In this document: in pieces, positions 34,656 to 44,266 of the stretch
Position numbering within the stretch: the stretch's first letter is position 1
How the letters are laid out: every line of letters begins with the position of its first letter
Assembly (NCBI GenBank): GCA_947040945.1
Contig: CAMRCO010000005.1
Location: 1-49,374 of the forward strand
DNA: 49,374 nucleotides
Direction of reading: 5' to 3'
Source: an uncultured Spirochaetia bacterium
GTDB lineage: Bacteria > Spirochaetota > Brachyspiria > Brachyspirales > Brachyspiraceae
The notes under the pieces: model-generated
Database searches by the model: none
What the model was told of the DNA's origin: nothing
What the model saw: only the letters and a program-made list of their open reading frames with translations
Made by a program: the position numbers and the translations under genes

Positions 34656-35783
34656 TTATTCTTCGCTAATATTTATAGGCATCAAAATATAGTAATAATC
34701 TTCTCTTTCAATTTCTTTAATCATAGTAGGACTGCTTCCTGAGTTTACCATGAATGTTACAATTTCAGAGTCAATATTTTTTAATGCATCTTGTAAATAA
34801 ACATAATTGTAAGCAACGCTATATTCTTCACCACTATACTTAGCCTCAATTTCTTCCGCTGATTCACCCATCTCATTATTAATACCTTTAACTTTCAAAG
34901 AATCTTCAGAAAGATTAATTATAATTTTTTTTGAACGCAGGTCATTTATCATAGGAACAACACGTCTTATAGCAGACATTAAATCATTTTTGTTTACACG
35001 AAAACTATATACAAAATCTTTTGGTATAACTTGTCTGAAATTAGGATATTTTCCTTCTATTAGAGTTGATACAAAATCATACTGCCCTATGTGAAAATAA
35101 ACTTGCTGTCCTGTAACACCCATTTTAATATTCTCAGCATCTTCATAGCTTGCTGTAACAAGTATTTCACTTAAAACTTTTGTTTCTATTATTATAAGGT
35201 ATGAGCCTTCTGATACATTATCAAATTCTCTTTCAATTAGAGCGAGACGTCTACCATCTGTTGCCACTGCTATAAACTTTGAATCAGTTTTTTCAAAACA
35301 TATTCCTCTTAAAGATGGCTTAAGTGGTTCTTTAGCTATTGAAGATATTGTTTTATTAATCATAGTAACAAATTCTTTTGTTGGAAGAGTTATATAATTA
35401 ATATTTTCATTGTCCTCAGGATAATCAGGAAAGTCGTCAGCCTTCATTCCAATTATCAAGTGTTTAATTTTACCATTCTCTGACTCTATATTTATTCTTT
35501 CATTTTGTTCAATATATATAGTAATAACGCCTTCAGGCATTTCTTTAAGTATTGAGCCTATTTTTTTTGCATAAACAGCAATAGTACCCTCGCCTTCTGA
35601 TTCGTCAAGCATCATTCTACTTCTAGCCCAAACAGAACCATCTGTCGCTGTAAGTGTTAGAATTTTATCTTTTAAGTGAAAAAGCACATTGCTTTCAATA
35701 TTGTATATTACCTTTCCTTCAACAACATTTTCAGTAATTCCAATCGATTTAATAATATCTTTTTTTAAGCATTTAAACTTCAT
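34656..35783 (-). CDS. dnaN: DNA polymerase III sliding clamp (beta)
   Basis: A 375-aa clamp of three repeated domains. The start MKFKCLKKDIIKSIGITENVV, ATDGSVWARS and the typical ATDGRRLALIE block (about 174-184) identify it; the C-terminus reads DYYYILMPINISEE where the usual end is MPMRL. It encircles DNA and tethers the polymerase. It is the first gene of a dnaN-recF unit with its own promoter (TTGTAG-N17-TATAAT). dnaA is not upstream in this window; a divergent outer-membrane-protein gene is. Confidence 0.97.
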   Translation of the reverse strand: MKFKCLKKDIIKSIGITENVVEGKVIYNIESNVLFHLKDKILTLTATDGSVWARSRMMLDESEGEGTIAVYAKKIGSILKEMPEGVITIYIEQNERINIESENGKIKHLIIGMKADDFPDYPEDNENINYITLPTKEFVTMINKTISSIAKEPLKPSLRGICFEKTDSKFIAVATDGRRLALIEREFDNVSEGSYLIIIETKVLSEILVTASYEDAENIKMGVTGQQVYFHIGQYDFVSTLIEGKYPNFRQVIPKDFVYSFRVNKNDLMSAIRRVVPMINDLRSKKIIINLSEDSLKVKGINNEMGESAEEIEAKYSGEEYSVAYNYVYLQDALKNIDSEIVTFMVNSGSSPTMIKEIEREDYYYILMPINISEE

Positions 35784-35809
35784 ATTAACCTCAAAGTAAT
35801 TTTTTTTTG

Positions 35810-35838
35810 ATTATATCATAAGCTTTATCTTTCTACAA
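35810..35838 (-). promoter_or_regulatory. dnaN: Promoter of dnaN-recF
   Basis: On the minus strand TTGTAG (35838-35833), 17 bp and TATAAT (35815-35810), about 27 nt before the dnaN ATG, which has GAGGT upstream. Confidence 0.6.
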
Positions 35839-35961
35839 TACTTGAACATCAATTAATAGTTCTTAATCTTAAGGATTATAAAATTTGTATTTATTTTTTT
35901 GATTGCTATTTTTAATTTACTGTGTTATATGTAAACATAATATTTATTTGGAGTAGTTACA

Positions 35962-37056
35962 ATGAAGAAATATTTTATTTGGTTTTTTATGTTATTGACG
36001 GTTAATCTTTATGCAATTGATGTAGATTTTAAATTATTTAACAGATCTCTTGCTTATAATGCTGAAGGATCAAGCTGGGAGCATACTATGGTTTCCATGA
36101 CATATTTTGAAAACTTCACAGAAGCCACATTTGGTTTTTATTTTAATGACTTAATATCATTTAGAATTGGAGCGGCTGTTCTTGTGCCATTTACTCTTGA
36201 ATTACCAGATGGTATCAGAGTTTTTCCAATTATTACAACTCAAATAAGCAATCAATATGTTTCTTTTACAATTGGAACTATGGATAGTGATCACAACTTT
36301 CCAGCTCCCCTATTTGACCCTTTAATAAACCTAACCCCTTATGTTAGAGCAACTGAAGAAAATAATCGTATACCAAATGGCACTGAGCAGTTTAATTATG
36401 GAAAGTTTACACATGGCTATTATGAATATGGTGGATCACTTAAGTGGTTTGTAGGTGGTAGTGGTGAGCTTTATATGAATTGGCAATTAGAGCATCTTGA
36501 AGAACATAGAGAACGTTTTGACGTTGGATTTATATACGCACTCGACTTCATTAAAATTTTCACTCCATATATTGGAGTACGCTATTGGCATAATGGCGGA
36601 CATGAATATCAAATAGTACCTGGAGCAACTGCTGTTACAGAAAATTATAGTGGGGGAATTGGTATTCACAGCGATATGCTCTCAATACTTTACCTAGCAT
36701 CATTTGATGCTCCAACAAGAGATACTGATGAGCTAAACCAATTTGGACATGGACTTTATACACGTGTAAAAATATCAGTGTATGGCTGGTTTGACATTGA
36801 ACCATCTGTATTTGTTTCAGGATATTATTTAAATAATGAACACAGATATATTTCAACAGAAGCTGATCCTTTTTTTAGAGTTCCTTTTTATTTTGGACTT
36901 AATTTATATAGAGACTTTGTATTTGACAACGGAATCGAAATTGCCATACAATTTGTAAATGGCATGTTTCTTACAGAAGATGGGGATGTTGGTGCAAGAT
37001 TTGACCAAGGTATAAATTTTGATTTTACATACTTACTAGACATAGTTAAAAAGTAA
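35962..37056 (+). CDS. Predicted outer-membrane beta-barrel protein
   Basis: A 364-aa exported protein. The signal peptide (MKKYFIWFFMLLTVNLYA, cleaved after Ala18) is followed by alternating hydrophobic/aromatic strands with polar turns, for example ATFGFYFNDLISFRIGAAVLV, EYGGSLKWFVGGSGELYMNW and VKISVYGWFDIEPSVFVSGYYL. This is a barrel-like pattern of about 14-18 strands. It is likely a porin or surface barrel, but I cannot name a family. The final residues (FTYLLDIVKK) do not end in the common C-terminal Phe. The ATG has TTGGAG upstream. Confidence 0.72.
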   Translation: MKKYFIWFFMLLTVNLYAIDVDFKLFNRSLAYNAEGSSWEHTMVSMTYFENFTEATFGFYFNDLISFRIGAAVLVPFTLELPDGIRVFPIITTQISNQYVSFTIGTMDSDHNFPAPLFDPLINLTPYVRATEENNRIPNGTEQFNYGKFTHGYYEYGGSLKWFVGGSGELYMNWQLEHLEEHRERFDVGFIYALDFIKIFTPYIGVRYWHNGGHEYQIVPGATAVTENYSGGIGIHSDMLSILYLASFDAPTRDTDELNQFGHGLYTRVKISVYGWFDIEPSVFVSGYYLNNEHRYISTEADPFFRVPFYFGLNLYRDFVFDNGIEIAIQFVNGMFLTEDGDVGARFDQGINFDFTYLLDIVKK

Positions 37057-37085
37057 TATATAACTGCATATAATAAGAAAAACGA

Positions 37086-37114
37086 TTGACAAAAATTATA
37101 TTCTACTTTAGTAT
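37086..37114 (+). promoter_or_regulatory. xpt: Promoter of xpt
   Basis: TTGACA (37086-37091), 17 bp and TAGTAT (37109-37114), leaving a leader of about 30 nt before the ATG at 37152. The leader is too short for a purine riboswitch. Confidence 0.65.
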
Positions 37115-37151
37115 GCTAATTTGCAATAATTTAAAATATTAGGAGCTCTGT

Positions 37152-37721
37152 ATGATGGATTTAAAAAGCAAGATATTGAAAGAAGCGAAAGTCCCTAAAG
37201 AAGGCATACTAAAAGTTGATAACTTTCTAAACCATCAAATTGATCCTGAACTTATGATGTCGATAGGTAATGACTTAGCAGCAAGATTAAAACACACAAA
37301 ACCCACAAAAATACTCACAGTGGAAGCATCAGGAATAGCACCTGCACTAGGTGTTGCCCTTGCATTAAATATACCATTAGTTTTTGCTAAAAAGTCTCTA
37401 CCTTCAACTATGATTAAAGGCTATCAAACTCAAGTTCATTCATTTACAAAAAAGACTGACTACAATATTTTTGTGTCAGCTGAATATTTACAAAAAGGTG
37501 AAAGAATATTAATAATTGATGACTTTCTTGCTATGGGTAACTCTATTGTTGGAATGCTCACCATTATTGAAGAATCAGGTGCTGAATGTGTTGGAATTGG
37601 AATAGTAATAGAGAAAACGTTTCAAAATGGACGAAATGTAATTAAAAAGTATGGACTCGTACCTGAAAGTTTAGTTAAAGTTAGCCTTGCGACTCCTGAC
37701 AAAATAGAGTTTGAAGATTAA
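37152..37721 (+). CDS. xpt: Xanthine phosphoribosyltransferase
   Basis: A 189-aa type I phosphoribosyltransferase that salvages xanthine to XMP using PRPP. It has the PRPP loop ILIIDDFLAMGNSI (about 119-132), TVEASGIAPALGVALAL, and the family KKSLPSTMI segment. The start has AGGAG 6 nt upstream. The protein is full-length with respect to Bacillus Xpt (194 aa). In many bacteria it is riboswitch- or PurR-controlled with a permease gene; here it is alone, followed by a terminator. Confidence 0.93.
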   Translation: MMDLKSKILKEAKVPKEGILKVDNFLNHQIDPELMMSIGNDLAARLKHTKPTKILTVEASGIAPALGVALALNIPLVFAKKSLPSTMIKGYQTQVHSFTKKTDYNIFVSAEYLQKGERILIIDDFLAMGNSIVGMLTIIEESGAECVGIGIVIEKTFQNGRNVIKKYGLVPESLVKVSLATPDKIEFED

Positions 37722-37762
37722 ATAAATACCCCTACATTGTAAGTGTAAAGGTATTTATTACT
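37721..37762. terminator. Terminator between xpt and the 5'-nucleotidase gene
   Basis: The arms AATAAATACC and GGTATTTATT (37721-37730, 37750-37759) plus an inner ACA/TGT stem form a hairpin between convergent genes. The T run is weak on both sides. Confidence 0.5.
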
Positions 37763-37791
37763 TCTCTATTATATTCTATAATTTATAAATA

Positions 37792-39582
37792 TTATTTTTT
37801 TGGAAACCACATTTCATATTCTCTTTCTTTAGCTTTTGAAGCAAAGTTTTCAGGAATAAATTTCCAATTATTATAAAGAGGTGGAGTTACTACTTTTTGT
37901 TCTCTTATAGACTCCCCTAAATAATATCTTAAATCCTTATCAGTTGCAGAAATTATTCTAGCTTGAAGCTCATCTTTAGGAATGCCAGCTCCATCAATAA
38001 GATGCCCTCCACCACCGTTTCCACGATATGAGTTTATAGCAACTTTATATTTTGTATTCTCATCAAATGCTCTACCATCTGAAAAACCAGTGATATTAAT
38101 ACGATTGCCTAAGCCTTTAGTTAGGTCTACAGTATAATCAATACCTACTGCTGTATCAAAATTATAAAAACGAGTTTTAGTGTCATAAGTATTATAACGC
38201 TCATTAAACAGAAGACTGCCATCATCATTATAAACATAAGCTAGCATATATGAATCAGGACTTGTCATTGTAGCAACCCAACTGTCATAATTATATTCTA
38301 AATAATCTTTAATTTCAGCACCTGTAAGTTCCATCACATAAAGCCAATTTTCATATCTATATAAAGAAAATAAATTTCCATAAGAAACATCCCCTTCATT
38401 AAGTACTGCATCCACAGAAAGTGGCGCTGTGAAAGAAATATCAGCCTTAACACCAAGATCATCTTCAACTATCTTAAACTGAAGTTCATGAATGAGGTCA
38501 ACAAACTTTGAAGGACCAAATATAGCATCATGTGAAGTAATAGTTTCTGAAAGAGCTCCAACTGAATCACTTAAATATGCTTTAGCTTCCTTAAAGTCAG
38601 CATCGAATTTTTTAAGAAACTCCTCATCGGGCACAATACCACTGCCTTGAATATCAACAATGATCCCTTCAGTTTTACCTATAACCCATTCATCATTTTC
38701 TTTTTTTACAGACACTATAGCTTTAGAAACACTACGCATAGCATCAAGTGAGCCCATAACTAAAACATCTTTTCCTGATGGAGAGACTACATTAGTAAGC
38801 GAAGTTTGATGATCATGCCCTTCAAATATAATGTCATATCCATCTACATTTAATGCAGTATATAAAGCTACATTTTCTGACATAGGCTCAAAATTGTCAT
38901 CACCTAAACCTGAATGAAAAACACCAACAATAAAGTCAGGTGCTTCTTTTTCTTGTACAATTTTTATCCATTTTTCTGAACTTTCGACAATGTCCTCAAA
39001 ATACATATCTTTCCAAAGCACTTCAGGAAGCCACCCCGGAACACCTGGTGTTATCATTCCTATTACAGCAATCTTAAATCCATTACGATTAATAATTGTG
39101 TATGGCTCAAAATATGTTTTATTTGTATCGTCTTTTCTTAAAGCATTAGCAGCAAGATATGGAAACTCCATTTCTTTTACAAGCTTGTCATAAACATCTT
39201 GCCCAACTTCTATATCATGATTTCCAACTACCCCAGCATCAATTTCTAAATAATTTAATACTGATGCACCTAAGTTTTTACCATCTTTTAGAAAATTATT
39301 ATAATATATAACAGGTTGTCCTTGATAGTAATCACCTGCGTCAAGATATATTACTTCATTTTGTTCATCAGATCTTAAGTCTTTTAATACTGTAGAAAGA
39401 TGAGCCATTGAGTGGTCAGTCTCAAGCCCTGTCATAAAGTCATAAGGAAAAATAGCCCCGTGAATATCTGTCGTTACTATAAACGTAAGATTAAATGATT
39501 CTTTATCCACAGTTTTTTCAGAACATGAGATTGACAAAATAAAAACAAAAATTAATAAAAACAAATAACGCTTATTCATCAT
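37792..39582 (-). CDS. 5'-nucleotidase/cyclic phosphodiesterase-type lipoprotein
   Basis: A 596-aa UshA/CpdB-type enzyme. A lipobox (SISC, Cys20) implies an anchored periplasmic or surface location. The metallophosphatase domain shows TTDIHG (Asp39, His41), DAGDYYQG, GNHDIE, VFHSGLGD and EGHDHQ; the C-terminal substrate domain has YRGNGGGGHLIDGAG. It probably strips phosphate from nucleotides or 2',3'-cyclic nucleotides for uptake; the neighbouring xpt fits purine salvage. The M1/M2 start is ambiguous by one residue; both have GGAGG upstream. Monocistronic. Confidence 0.92.
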   Translation of the reverse strand: MMNKRYLFLLIFVFILSISCSEKTVDKESFNLTFIVTTDIHGAIFPYDFMTGLETDHSMAHLSTVLKDLRSDEQNEVIYLDAGDYYQGQPVIYYNNFLKDGKNLGASVLNYLEIDAGVVGNHDIEVGQDVYDKLVKEMEFPYLAANALRKDDTNKTYFEPYTIINRNGFKIAVIGMITPGVPGWLPEVLWKDMYFEDIVESSEKWIKIVQEKEAPDFIVGVFHSGLGDDNFEPMSENVALYTALNVDGYDIIFEGHDHQTSLTNVVSPSGKDVLVMGSLDAMRSVSKAIVSVKKENDEWVIGKTEGIIVDIQGSGIVPDEEFLKKFDADFKEAKAYLSDSVGALSETITSHDAIFGPSKFVDLIHELQFKIVEDDLGVKADISFTAPLSVDAVLNEGDVSYGNLFSLYRYENWLYVMELTGAEIKDYLEYNYDSWVATMTSPDSYMLAYVYNDDGSLLFNERYNTYDTKTRFYNFDTAVGIDYTVDLTKGLGNRINITGFSDGRAFDENTKYKVAINSYRGNGGGGHLIDGAGIPKDELQARIISATDKDLRYYLGESIREQKVVTPPLYNNWKFIPENFASKAKEREYEMWFPKK

Positions 39583-39612
39583 AAAATACCTCCATAAAAT
39601 AACTATACCACA

Positions 39613-39641
39613 ATTGTAATATAGTTTACTTATATCCGCAA
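39613..39641 (-). promoter_or_regulatory. Promoter of the 5'-nucleotidase gene
   Basis: On the minus strand TTGCGG (39641-39636), 17 bp and TACAAT (39618-39613), about 31 nt before the ATG at 39582. Confidence 0.45.
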
Positions 39642-39692
39642 ATTATATTGCACAATAAAAAACTCTAAATCTTCTACTATTCATAATAATTA

Positions 39693-39721
39693 TTGCAAGT
39701 TACTCTTTTTAGATATATAAT
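39693..39721 (+). promoter_or_regulatory. ftsY: Promoter of the ftsY-aro operon
   Basis: TTGCAA (39693-39698), 17 bp and a perfect TATAAT (39716-39721). The expected start is near 39728, 30 nt before the ftsY ATG. The in-frame TTG at 39693 is thus the -35 element and not a start codon. Confidence 0.75.
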
Positions 39722-39758
39722 TATATTTAAACTAAAAAAATTTTATTCAGGGGAAAAC

Positions 39759-40718
39759 ATGTCTAACACTATATATTTAATAATAGCATTGGCTACACTT
39801 ATTTTAGTTGTAGCTATTTTTATCATTATAAAAAAAAGTAAAAAAAATAAACCTGTAAGTTTCACATCAAAAAAGAAAGGATTTTCACTTTCCTCCATTT
39901 TTAGCAAGGGAGAAATAAATGAAGAGTTTTTTGCTAGCCTTGAAAACACTTTAATATCGAGCGATGCAAGTGTTAATGCTACAAAAGAAATAATCAGTAA
40001 ATTAAGAGAAAAAATTGACACAGAAAAAATAAGTACAACTGAAGAGGCAAAAGAAATATTAAAAAATATTCTACTTTCTTCTTTTAGTGATAACACTTTC
40101 TTCAACATAGAAATCAAAACTATTTTGTTTGTTGTTGGTGTAAATGGAGTTGGAAAAACAACAACAATAGCAAAGCTTGCCAACCTAATTAAAAAAGATA
40201 AAACTGTAATACTAGCCGCAGGGGACACATTTAGAGCAGCCGCAACTGAGCAACTTGAAACTTGGGCAAGCAAAATATCGGTTCCAATTGTGAAAGGACA
40301 GCAAGCGGGCGACCCTTCTAGTGTACTTTTTTCAGCTTTAGAAAAAGCAACTAACAATAATATAGATGTTGTTATTGTTGATACTGCAGGACGTTTTCAT
40401 AATCAAGAAAATCTTGTTCGTCAGCTTGAAAAAATGAAAAAAATAGCAATAGAAAGATTTAGTGATTTTAATTTTGTACCAATACTTATTTTAGATGCTA
40501 ATGTTGGACATAATGGACTTAGTCAAGCTAAAGTTTTTTTAGACAGTTTAAATGTTCAAGGTATTGTACTTACAAAACTTGACGGCTCTTGCAAGGGAGG
40601 AGTCGCTATTGCTGTGTCACATGAGCTTTCAATTCCTATTTTATATAATTGCTATGGCGAAAAAATAGAAGACATTAAAATATTTGACAAAAACGAATTT
40701 ATAAACTCAATACTTTAA
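39759..40718 (+). CDS. ftsY: Signal recognition particle receptor FtsY
   Basis: A 319-aa SRP receptor GTPase. Residues 4-24 form an N-terminal membrane helix (IYLIIALATLILVVAIFII) followed by a Lys-rich stretch, and then the NG domain: GVNGVGKT at 127-134, DTAGRFHN, and TKLDGSCKGG. A membrane anchor in place of the long acidic A domain is known in several lineages. I start at the ATG at 39759, which has AGGGG upstream; a longer frame from 39693 begins in the promoter. It is the first gene of ftsY-aroA-aroC-pheA-aroK-aroE, 6 bp before aroA. Confidence 0.95.
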   Translation: MSNTIYLIIALATLILVVAIFIIIKKSKKNKPVSFTSKKKGFSLSSIFSKGEINEEFFASLENTLISSDASVNATKEIISKLREKIDTEKISTTEEAKEILKNILLSSFSDNTFFNIEIKTILFVVGVNGVGKTTTIAKLANLIKKDKTVILAAGDTFRAAATEQLETWASKISVPIVKGQQAGDPSSVLFSALEKATNNNIDVVIVDTAGRFHNQENLVRQLEKMKKIAIERFSDFNFVPILILDANVGHNGLSQAKVFLDSLNVQGIVLTKLDGSCKGGVAIAVSHELSIPILYNCYGEKIEDIKIFDKNEFINSIL

Positions 40719-40724
40719 TAAAAA

Positions 40725-41993
40725 ATGAATAGTATAATAATAATGCCCTCAAAACTTAATGGGGACATCAATGCTCAAATTAGTAAAAGTGATGCTCACC
40801 GAAGTCTTATAATATCTGCTTTATCAGGAAGCATAACAACTCTAAGCCCATGGTATAACAATGTGGGCGACGACATAAACATCACTAAAAATATTTTAGA
40901 AAGTTTATCTTTATGCGAAACAAATATTTCAAATGAAAGCCTCGTCATCACACCAAGTAAAAACTATAAACAAAATATTACCATAAACGCAGGTGAGTCA
41001 GGAACTACTTTAAGATTAATTTTACCTGTGCTTAGTGCATTAAATATTGACGCTACTATAATTTGTGAAGGGCGTCTTCCAAAGCGTCCAATGGAGACTT
41101 ATCACAAAATATGGAGTGACAACAATATTGAATTAATACAAAAAGATAATTATATAAAAACAAGTGGCAAAATAAAAAGTGGCGACTATCACATAGAAGG
41201 AAATATTAGCAGTCAATTTATTAGTGGAATGATTATCGCCCTATCACTTCTTGATAATGACTCAAGAATATTTATAGAAAATAATTTAGAATCGAAGCCA
41301 TATATTGACATGACTATTAATACACTTAAAAAATTTAATGTTGATATTGTTTGGGAAAACGAAAAAACTATTTATATAAAATGTCCAAACACTTTTAAGG
41401 CGAGCAACATAATGCTTGAAGGCGACTGGTCTCATGCCGCTTTTTTTATAGTGGCTGCTGCGATTGGAGGCGACATCACCACTCATGGGCTAAACAAAAA
41501 CTCGTTCCAAGGCGACAAAGAAATTGTTAATATTATAAACAGAATGGGAGGACATGCTCATTTTAGACATGACTCCACACTTAAAGTTAAGCATAATGGC
41601 AGGCTTAATGGAATCGACATTGATGTAAAAAATATCCCTGACTTAAGCCCAGTGCTTGCGGTGCTTGGAATATATGCCAAAGGTAAAACTACACTTTATA
41701 ATGCACAAAGATTACGATTTAAAGAAAGCGACAGAATAACTGATTTAGCAAACTCACTTAAAAGTCTTGGAGCTAAAATTAAAACAACAGATGATAAAAT
41801 TGAAATAGAAGGACAAGGGTTTATAGATGGCGGTAAAACTTCATCATACAAAGATCATAGACTTGCTATGGCTGTTTCTATATCAAGCATTATCGCAAAA
41901 AATAATATAGAGTTAGAAGATTGTGATGCAGTATCAAAATCATCAAGTAACTTTTTTAATCAATTTACATCTCTTGGTGGAAGGATAAAATAA
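40725..41993 (+). CDS. aroA: 3-phosphoshikimate 1-carboxyvinyltransferase (EPSP synthase)
   Basis: A 422-aa enzyme joining PEP to shikimate 3-phosphate. Diagnostic blocks: ISKSDAHRSLIISAL at the start (Lys/Arg for substrate), NAGESGTTLRLILPVL, GRLPKRPMETY, and RFKESDRITDLANSLKSLGA near the end. The protein is full-length with both domains. It lies 6 bp after ftsY and 3 bp before aroC. The fourth shikimate-pathway block shows KDHRLAMAVSI. No frameshift or fusion. Glyphosate-site residues were not examined in detail. Confidence 0.97.
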   Translation: MNSIIIMPSKLNGDINAQISKSDAHRSLIISALSGSITTLSPWYNNVGDDINITKNILESLSLCETNISNESLVITPSKNYKQNITINAGESGTTLRLILPVLSALNIDATIICEGRLPKRPMETYHKIWSDNNIELIQKDNYIKTSGKIKSGDYHIEGNISSQFISGMIIALSLLDNDSRIFIENNLESKPYIDMTINTLKKFNVDIVWENEKTIYIKCPNTFKASNIMLEGDWSHAAFFIVAAAIGGDITTHGLNKNSFQGDKEIVNIINRMGGHAHFRHDSTLKVKHNGRLNGIDIDVKNIPDLSPVLAVLGIYAKGKTTLYNAQRLRFKESDRITDLANSLKSLGAKIKTTDDKIEIEGQGFIDGGKTSSYKDHRLAMAVSISSIIAKNNIELEDCDAVSKSSSNFFNQFTSLGGRIK

Positions 41994-41996
41994 TTT

Positions 41997-43103
41997 ATGG
42001 GAAGTATTTATAACGGCAATATAATTAAGACAAGCCTTTTTGGTGAGTCACATGGAGAGTCTGTTGGCATTGTCATAGACGGTTTTCCTCATGGAATTAA
42101 AGTAGACAATTCATTTATAGAAAGTGAAATGAACAGAAGAAAGTCTAAAAATGCTAACATTACAACAGGGCGACTTGAGCCTGATGATGTAAAAATATTA
42201 TCAGGAATACTGAACGATATTACAACAGGAATGCCCATAGCATCCATTATAGAAAACACAAATAAAATAAGTGGCGATTACGAAAACTTAAAAGAAAATC
42301 CTCGCCCAAGTCATGCCGACTACACCGCATCTGTAAGATATAATAATTTTAATGATATAAGAGGGGGTGGACATTTTTCAGCTCGGCTTACTGCCCCTAT
42401 TGTGTTTGCTGGTGCTTTAGCTAAAACTGCACTTAAAGAAATGTTTAGCATTCAGGTGGCAGGTCATATTAAACAAATATATGACATATTAGACATTTAC
42501 CCAAATAACTCTATGCCAACTTATGAAGAGTTTATTAAAAATTATGATAAAACTATTAGCGTTTTCAGCTCTGATGCAGAAAGCAAAATGATCGCAAAAA
42601 TTGAAGACACAAAAAAAAACCATGATTCTGTTGGAGGAATTATTACACTTGTTGCTTTTAATGTTGACGCAGGATTAGGCGACCCATTTTTCTCTTCAAT
42701 CGAAAGCCGAGTTGCGAGTGCAATGTTTGCTGTTCCTGCTGTTAAAGGAGTTGAGTTTGGGCTTGGTTTTAATTTCGCTAACAAATATGGTAGTGAATGC
42801 AATGACTTATTTACTCTTAAAGAAAATAAAGTTGCAACTAAAACAAATAATAATGGTGGAATTAATGGCGGGATAAGTAATGGTATGCCAATAGTTTTAA
42901 GTGTTGTACTAAAACCTACTCCTTCAATTGCAAAGGAACAAATTACATTAAACATGAAAACAAAAAAAGATGAAGCCCTATCAATTAAAGGACGACATGA
43001 CCCTTCAGTTATTATTCGTGCTTTACCAATATTAGAGAGCATGCTTGCGATAACATTACTTGATATTAATTTGGAAATGCAATGCAGAAGGAGAAATGCA
43101 TGA
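41997..43103 (+). CDS. aroC: Chorismate synthase
   Basis: A 368-aa FMN-dependent enzyme giving chorismate from EPSP. Signatures: FGESHGESVGIVIDGFPHG at the start, RPSHADYTASVRY, RGGGHFSARLTAPIVFAGA, and the late GRHDPSVIIRALPILESM. Normal length. It overlaps the pheA start in an ATGA arrangement, so translation is coupled. Confidence 0.97.
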   Translation: MGSIYNGNIIKTSLFGESHGESVGIVIDGFPHGIKVDNSFIESEMNRRKSKNANITTGRLEPDDVKILSGILNDITTGMPIASIIENTNKISGDYENLKENPRPSHADYTASVRYNNFNDIRGGGHFSARLTAPIVFAGALAKTALKEMFSIQVAGHIKQIYDILDIYPNNSMPTYEEFIKNYDKTISVFSSDAESKMIAKIEDTKKNHDSVGGIITLVAFNVDAGLGDPFFSSIESRVASAMFAVPAVKGVEFGLGFNFANKYGSECNDLFTLKENKVATKTNNNGGINGGISNGMPIVLSVVLKPTPSIAKEQITLNMKTKKDEALSIKGRHDPSVIIRALPILESMLAITLLDINLEMQCRRRNA

Positions 43104-44266
43104 GTTTAGGCAATAATGATATGTATGTAGAAGAAATAGAAAAATTACGTATTAAAATAGACGAAACTGACAGTTTAATATTAAGTCTACTTGAAAAGAG
43201 AATGGGTATAAGTGAAGAAGTTGGTGCCTTAAAAGAAAAATATAATAAAAAAATATTTGACGCTAAAAGAGAAGAAGCTGTAATAAAAAACAGATGTGAA
43301 AAACTTAATAATAAAAAATTTACAAATGGTATAGAGGAAATATTTTATTCAATATTCAAAACTTCAAGAGACCTACAACAAAAGCATATTGTAAGTCGTA
43401 AAAATATTAAAATTGATGAAGAAAATATTAAAGTAGCGTTTCAAGGAGTGATAGGTGGATATGGACATGAAGTTTCATGCAATGTGTTTGGAGACTCAAG
43501 TTGCCTCACTCCTAAAAAACATTTTGAAGACGTACTTTTAAGCATATATGAAAATGAAAGCACCTACGGCGTGCTACCTATCGAGAACTCTTTTACAGGG
43601 ACTATAAATAATGTTTTAGATATACTTGTAGATTATGATGCTAAAATTGTTGGCGAGGCTTATTTAAGTATCGATCATGCTTTACTTGGAATAAAAGGAG
43701 CAAGCTTAAAAAATATTAAAGAAGTCATGTCGCATGAAGAGGCACTTAAGCAATGCTCTAAATATATTAAAGAAAAAAACTTTGACGAAAAAATAACAAC
43801 CAATACTGCCCTTGCCGCAAAATATATTTCAGAGAGAGGGGACGGTTCAATTAGTGCAATTTGTAGTAAAAATAATTCGGTAATTTATAATCTTGACATA
43901 CTTGACACTGGCATAACAAATATGAAAGGAAACCAAACACGTTTTATAATAGTGCAAAGTAAAAATATAGCGAAAAGTGTTGGAAACAAATTGAGTATAA
44001 GGTGTAGCCTGCCACATGAAAAGTCAGCATTAATAAAAGCTCTGCTACCAATTTATAATAGTGAAATTAATCTAACCTCAATTGTAAGTAGACCAAATAG
44101 AGACAATGCTTGGCAATATTATTTTTATATAGACATGACTGCCAACTGGGATGACAAAAATGTTATTGAATGTTTTAATAATTTCAAGTCAAATATTTAC
44201 AATATAAATATTTTAGGCAGGTATGACGAGGGGCTCACTTTAGTAAAGAATAAAATAAATGATTAA
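43100..44266 (+). CDS. pheA: Chorismate mutase-prephenate dehydratase (P-protein)
   Basis: A bifunctional enzyme of about 388 aa leading to phenylpyruvate. The AroQ mutase domain (about 5-95) starts EIEKLRIKIDETDSLILSLLEKRM. The dehydratase domain (about 108-285) has VAFQGVIGGYGHE, LPIENSFTGTINN and the catalytic GNQTRF. The ACT domain at the C-terminus contains VSRPNRDNAWQYYFYID, likely binding Phe for feedback inhibition. I start at the ATG at 43100, which has AAGGAGA upstream and overlaps the aroC stop. tyrA is not in the window. Confidence 0.95.
   Translation: MSLGNNDMYVEEIEKLRIKIDETDSLILSLLEKRMGISEEVGALKEKYNKKIFDAKREEAVIKNRCEKLNNKKFTNGIEEIFYSIFKTSRDLQQKHIVSRKNIKIDEENIKVAFQGVIGGYGHEVSCNVFGDSSCLTPKKHFEDVLLSIYENESTYGVLPIENSFTGTINNVLDILVDYDAKIVGEAYLSIDHALLGIKGASLKNIKEVMSHEEALKQCSKYIKEKNFDEKITTNTALAAKYISERGDGSISAICSKNNSVIYNLDILDTGITNMKGNQTRFIIVQSKNIAKSVGNKLSIRCSLPHEKSALIKALLPIYNSEINLTSIVSRPNRDNAWQYYFYIDMTANWDDKNVIECFNNFKSNIYNINILGRYDEGLTLVKNKIND

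Noticed and set aside
37115-37151. Purine riboswitch before xpt
   Set aside because: The leader between the promoter and the ATG is only about 30 nt; an aptamer needs far more, and none of its conserved bases is present.
39500-39530. DnaA box-like TTATCCACA as part of an origin
   Set aside because: It is a single match inside the 5'-nucleotidase coding region, with no cluster of further boxes near it or near dnaN.
43082-43099. pheA start at 43082
   Set aside because: The better ribosome binding site (AAGGAGA) lies inside that extension and points to the ATG at 43100, which overlaps the aroC stop.
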